Positions 61,401 to 64,000 of a DNA stretch of 64,000 nucleotides are shown piece by piece. Under the pieces are notes generated by a model. The model searched no databases. It had not been told where the DNA came from and worked only from the letters and a program-made list of their open reading frames with translations. The DNA comes from Plecoglossus altivelis (lineage: Eukaryota > Chordata > Actinopteri > Osmeriformes > Plecoglossidae). Every line of letters begins with the position of its first letter. Positions within the stretch are counted from its first letter, which is position 1. Location: the NCBI GenBank assembly GCA_036571765.1, contig BROE01000011.1, positions 2,621,876-2,685,875 on the forward strand. Reading direction: 5' to 3'. The translations under genes were made by a program, and so were the position numbers.

Positions 61401-63219
61401 TTCTCCTCCCCGGAAGAGGCCACCAAGGCGGTGACGGAGATGAACGGCCGCATCGTGGCCACCAAGCCCCTCTACGTGGCCCTGGCCCAACGCAAGGAGG
61501 AGCGCCAAGCACACCTCACCAACCAGTACATGCAGAGGATGGCCAGCGTCCGTGCAGTGCCCAACCCAGTGATAAACCCCTACCAGCCTGCTCCGCCCTC
61601 TGGGTACTTCATGGCTGCCATCCCCCAGGTGAGGCCTGGGCCTGGTTTGGGCCCTCCCTGCAAGTGGAGAGCCCACCTATGTCACCAGTGTATATAGGCC
61701 CTGCAGCCAGTCAAATTCAGTGCTTTCTGGTCTGTGAATCGCACTGGCCCAAATGGCTGCCACAGCAACGTTGTAGTAAATGGGCCCCATAGCTGTGCTG
61801 TCGGCACTGGGGATAAATTTGTACTACGGATAAAATCGACCTTGCTAGACAGATGTTTAGGAAGCTCCATCGAAATGCTAGCCCCTGTGTTTAGAGTCGT
61901 ATTCTGTGACCATTCCCTGTTGGTTGCGTCTAATGTAAGTGGTGTGGGCTCTCTGCAGGCTCAGAATCGGGCCGCATACTATCCCACAGGCCAGATGGCT
62001 CAGCTAAGACCCAGCCCTCGCTGGGCCACCCAGGGCGTCCGACCTCAGCGTGAGTGCCCCCCCTCTCCTCTGACCAAATGGAACACACGGACCCAATCGC
62101 ACGCAGCCAGTATCATGGTTTGCTTTCTTCCAAGGCTTTGCTATATGATAACAAAGCTGTGACATGTGTGCAGACTTCCAGAACATGCCTGGTGCCATGC
62201 GTCCCAACGTGCCCCGCCCCCAGACCTTCGGCTCCATGAGACCCACCTCCCAGGTGCCCCGCATGATGTCTGCCCAACGCCTTCGTGAGTAGCCGCCACA
62301 CCATCTGCACACGGCGTTCATCCACTCTTTCACATCAAATGAAACCTGAAAGCCTTTCCTGTGGTATGTAAGGAGAATGCTAACTTGGTGTGTTGTCTTC
62401 CTGCAGCTGCCCAGGCCATGGGACCTCGTCCCATCAACGCAGCGGCGGCCGCCTCTGCGCCCGTGCGCGGCGTGCCCCAGTACAAGTACGCCGCGGGTGT
62501 CCGCAATCCCCAGCAGCACATGACCACGCAGCCTCAGGTGGCTATGCAGCAGGTACACACACACACACACACCCCATCTCCCTGGCTCTGCCATCATTGT
62601 TCATTGCTGGTGTGTTTTCCTAACCATGTCCCCCCTGTCCCCCCCAGCCTGCTGTCCATGTGCAGGGCCAGGAGCCTCTGACGGCCTCCATGCTGGCTGC
62701 TGCTCCACCGCAGGAGCAGAAGCAGATGCTGGGTGAGTCAACCTGCTCTTCCTGCTGGAACGAGGCAACCATCTCTTCTGCCTTCATCTAGTTGTTCTGC
62801 AAGGTGTCATGTCCCTGTCTTGCAAGGCTTTCCTTGAACTAATCCATGCTCCCTTTTCCAGGTGAGCGTTTGTTCCCTCTGATCCAGAACATGCATCCTA
62901 GCCTTGCTGGGAAGATCACAGGAATGCTGCTGGAGATCGACAACTCAGAGCTTCTCCACATGCTGGAGTCTCCCGAGTCTCTGCGCTCCAAGGTTAGTGC
63001 TCACAGTGGGGGCAGTTTGAAATGTTAAAACGCCGACCTGACCCCTCCAGCATGTGTTCCCAACGACTCGGAAGGGTTGAAAGGCTAGTGGGCGTGATGG
63101 AAACGATCCTGTTGGTTTGTTTGTAGGTTGACGAGGCGGTGGCTGTGCTCCAAGCCCACCAGGCTAAGGAGACAGCTCAGAAGACAGTGACCAACTCTAC
63201 TGGAGTCCCAAGTGTTTAA
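58486..63219 (+). CDS. PABPC1: Polyadenylate-binding protein 1, cytoplasmic
   Basis: Binds mRNA poly(A) tails, contacts eIF4G and PAIP/GW182-type partners and controls translation and deadenylation. Coding exons: 58486-58678, 59538-59731, 60018-60133, 60417-60556, 60658-60752, 60863-61000, 61260-61628, 61959-62049, 62174-62284, 62407-62552, 62648-62732, 62862-62992, 63127-63219. They total 1902 bp, 633 residues (human 636). Four RRMs lie at about 11-89, 99-175, 191-268 and 294-370; the MLLE domain is near 540-615 ([19 protein letters not shown]). The start [18 protein letters not shown] matches the family. Introns 2 and 6 use GC donors (AAG|GCAAGT and CAG|GCCAGT), the only frame-keeping choices. 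Introns 6 and 7 hold H/ACA snoRNAs. The 3' untranslated region is split by an intron at 63226-63315. Paralogue PABPC4 is less likely by sequence and neighbours. Confidence 0.96.
61001..61044 (+). other. Hairpin sequestering the PABPC1 intron 6 donor
   Basis: The first 12 intron bases GCCAGTGTTTGG can pair with CCAATACTGGC at 61034-61044, giving about 11 pairs with one bulge and one G-U. The 5' splice site itself is a GC donor, so both sequence and structure predict weak or regulated use. It directly precedes the snoRNA listed at 61046-61183. Confidence 0.6.
61046..61183 (+). ncRNA. H/ACA-box snoRNA in PABPC1 intron 6 (copy 1)
   Basis: Two-hairpin H/ACA layout. The 5' hairpin has base stem GCAGCA/TGCTGC (61048-61053 with 61102-61107) and inner stem CAGTGC/GCACTG (61064-61069 with 61088-61093), enclosing a pocket (TTGTCAAATT and GCCAAAAC). 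The H box position reads ACAGTGA (61109-61115), one mismatch to ANANNA. The 3' hairpin has CTGTAGT/ACTGCAG (61118-61124 with 61171-61177) and CCTCA/TGAGG (61132-61136 with 61156-61160). An ACA box follows at 61178-61180, three bases from the inferred end. Copy 2 in the next intron shares pockets and layout with compensatory stem changes. Human PABPC4 hosts SNORA55, so this may be that family, but I could not compare sequences. Confidence 0.82.
61701..61835 (+). ncRNA. H/ACA-box snoRNA in PABPC1 intron 7 (copy 2)
   Basis: Paralogue of the snoRNA in intron 6. The 5' hairpin has base stem GCAGCCA/TGGCTGC (61703-61709 with 61754-61760) and inner stem CAGTGC/GCACTG (61718-61723 with 61741-61746). 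The H box is ACAGCA (61762-61767), a full ANANNA match. The 3' hairpin has TTGTAGTA/TACTACGG (61771-61778 with 61822-61829) and CCCCA/TGGGG (61785-61789 with 61808-61812). The terminal box reads ATA (61830-61832), an accepted variant of ACA. Pocket words GTCAAATT and GGATAAAT are shared with copy 1, so both probably guide the same target uridines. Confidence 0.8.
62555..62573. repeat. (CA)n run at the donor of PABPC1 exon 10
   Basis: Nine to ten CA units start two bases into the intron after CAG|GT, so the donor is GTACAC followed by pure CA. Confidence 0.85.
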
Positions 63220-63687
63220 GAGGGGGTAAGTTCTGTTCAACCGTGGTTGCAAAGGCATTTCCTAACCCATGACGTGGGAGTTGTTGACGATGCCCTTTTC
63301 ATTTTGTTTTCACAGGAATGGGCAACGTTTTACTCTTGCTTCACCGATGGAAAAAAATTAAACATTGAAAAAAGCTAAAACACACAAAACAATGCAAAAA
63401 GAAATAAAATGACAACGTTAAAAAAGAAAGAACTAGGTTAAGGCCAGGCCTAGAGATGAGACTAGGTCTTGTTTATAAATGAAAAAGGATAAGGGAGAAA
63501 AAAAAAGAGAAAAATCTTGAAAATAAAAAATGGTTTAGTCTGGGGTTTTAATTATTCCTCTTGGAATTTACTGAAAGCATTCCTTTCTGGCATTTTATTC
63601 ATTTTAAAGGTTAAAATGTTTTGGTTGTCTGAGGAGACGATGAGACGGCTGAGCATTGTGAAATTTATCTTGACCATTACTTGCTTG

Positions 63688-63693
63688 AATAAA
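63688..63693 (+). terminator. PABPC1 polyadenylation signal (AATAAA)
   Basis: The clear AATAAA in the terminal exon that begins at 63316, followed about 20-30 bases later by TTTTACTCCTTGTTTT, a plausible T-rich downstream element. An earlier AATAAA lies within the A-rich part near 63400. Confidence 0.7.
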
Positions 63694-63719
63694 ATGGATT
63701 CAAAAAACAAGTTTTACTC

Positions 63720-64000
63720 CTTGTTTTAAGTTGGGGGACTATAGATTCTGAAAGTGACCTTTTGGTTTGGTTGACTGGTTCACTGGCCTACATTTAATGA
63801 AATGGAATGATCATACTGAATTTATGAATACTTTAGAACAGGGGTCTGATGAAAACCATATAACTCGGCCTGTGCATAAGGTTGTGCAAAGATCTCGCTC
63901 TGCTGTGGTTATTAATAGTTTTGAAACACTGCAAGAAGGCTCTGTTTTCAAAGTAGTTCCATGTTATGTAGCCTAAATCCCCCCAAAACATACGTCACTA
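63720..64000 (+). other. Sequence downstream of PABPC1
   Basis: About 280 bases after the expected PABPC1 transcript end. A 69-codon frame at 63767 resembles nothing I recognise. No feature is supported. Confidence 0.5.

Noticed and set aside
62004..62597. 197-codon minus-strand frame
   Set aside because: It is antisense to GC-rich PABPC1 exons and crosses several introns; codon bias of the real exons keeps the opposite strand open. The minus frames at 61254-61676 and 60545-61060 are the same kind of shadow.

Overview
This is a vertebrate nuclear window, almost certainly from a ray-finned (teleost) fish. Six multi-exon protein genes can be read with standard vertebrate exon phases and products very close to human proteins. 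Introns are compact, often 80-400 bp, and microsatellites and minisatellites are abundant. There are no bacterial operons, no CRISPR array and no intact transposon. I cannot name the species. Gene names rest on protein comparison from memory; exon borders were read from splice sites and checked by reading-frame continuity and total length.

Layout: about 1-4.3 kb is non-coding, with a weak candidate 5' exon near 2.0 kb. Block A is SEH1L (-, 4334-7163), PTPN2 (+, 8074-14299) and PSMG2 (-, 15900-18539). SEH1L and PTPN2 are divergent with 0.9 kb between them; PTPN2 and PSMG2 converge. This trio matches human 18p11.21. A gene-poor stretch of about 12 kb (18.6-30.9 kb) follows, holding minisatellites and candidate promoter or enhancer motifs. 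Block B is a neurocalcin-delta gene NCALD (+, 30950-33242), GRHL2 (-, 37087-49067), ZNF706 (+, 55605-56232) and PABPC1 (+, 58486-63219), matching human 8q22.3 except that YWHAZ is missing between ZNF706 and PABPC1.

The genes do not form a pathway. SEH1L is a nucleoporin/GATOR2 WD40 protein, PTPN2 a tyrosine phosphatase, PSMG2 a proteasome assembly chaperone, NCALD a myristoylated calcium sensor, GRHL2 an epithelial transcription factor, ZNF706 a small zinc-finger protein and PABPC1 the cytoplasmic poly(A)-binding protein.

The most interesting signals are these. (1) A perfectly phased array of ten 32-bp repeats in GRHL2 has amplified the end of an exon together with its 5' splice site. (2) Two paralogous H/ACA snoRNAs with compensatory stem changes lie in two introns of PABPC1. 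(3) PABPC1 has two GC-AG introns, and one of the GC donors sits inside a strong hairpin just upstream of the first snoRNA. (4) The PABPC1 leader carries an A-rich stretch fitting the known self-binding autoregulatory element. (5) TG and GA repeats abut splice sites at several exons. (6) The neurocalcin lacks the usual terminal phenylalanine.
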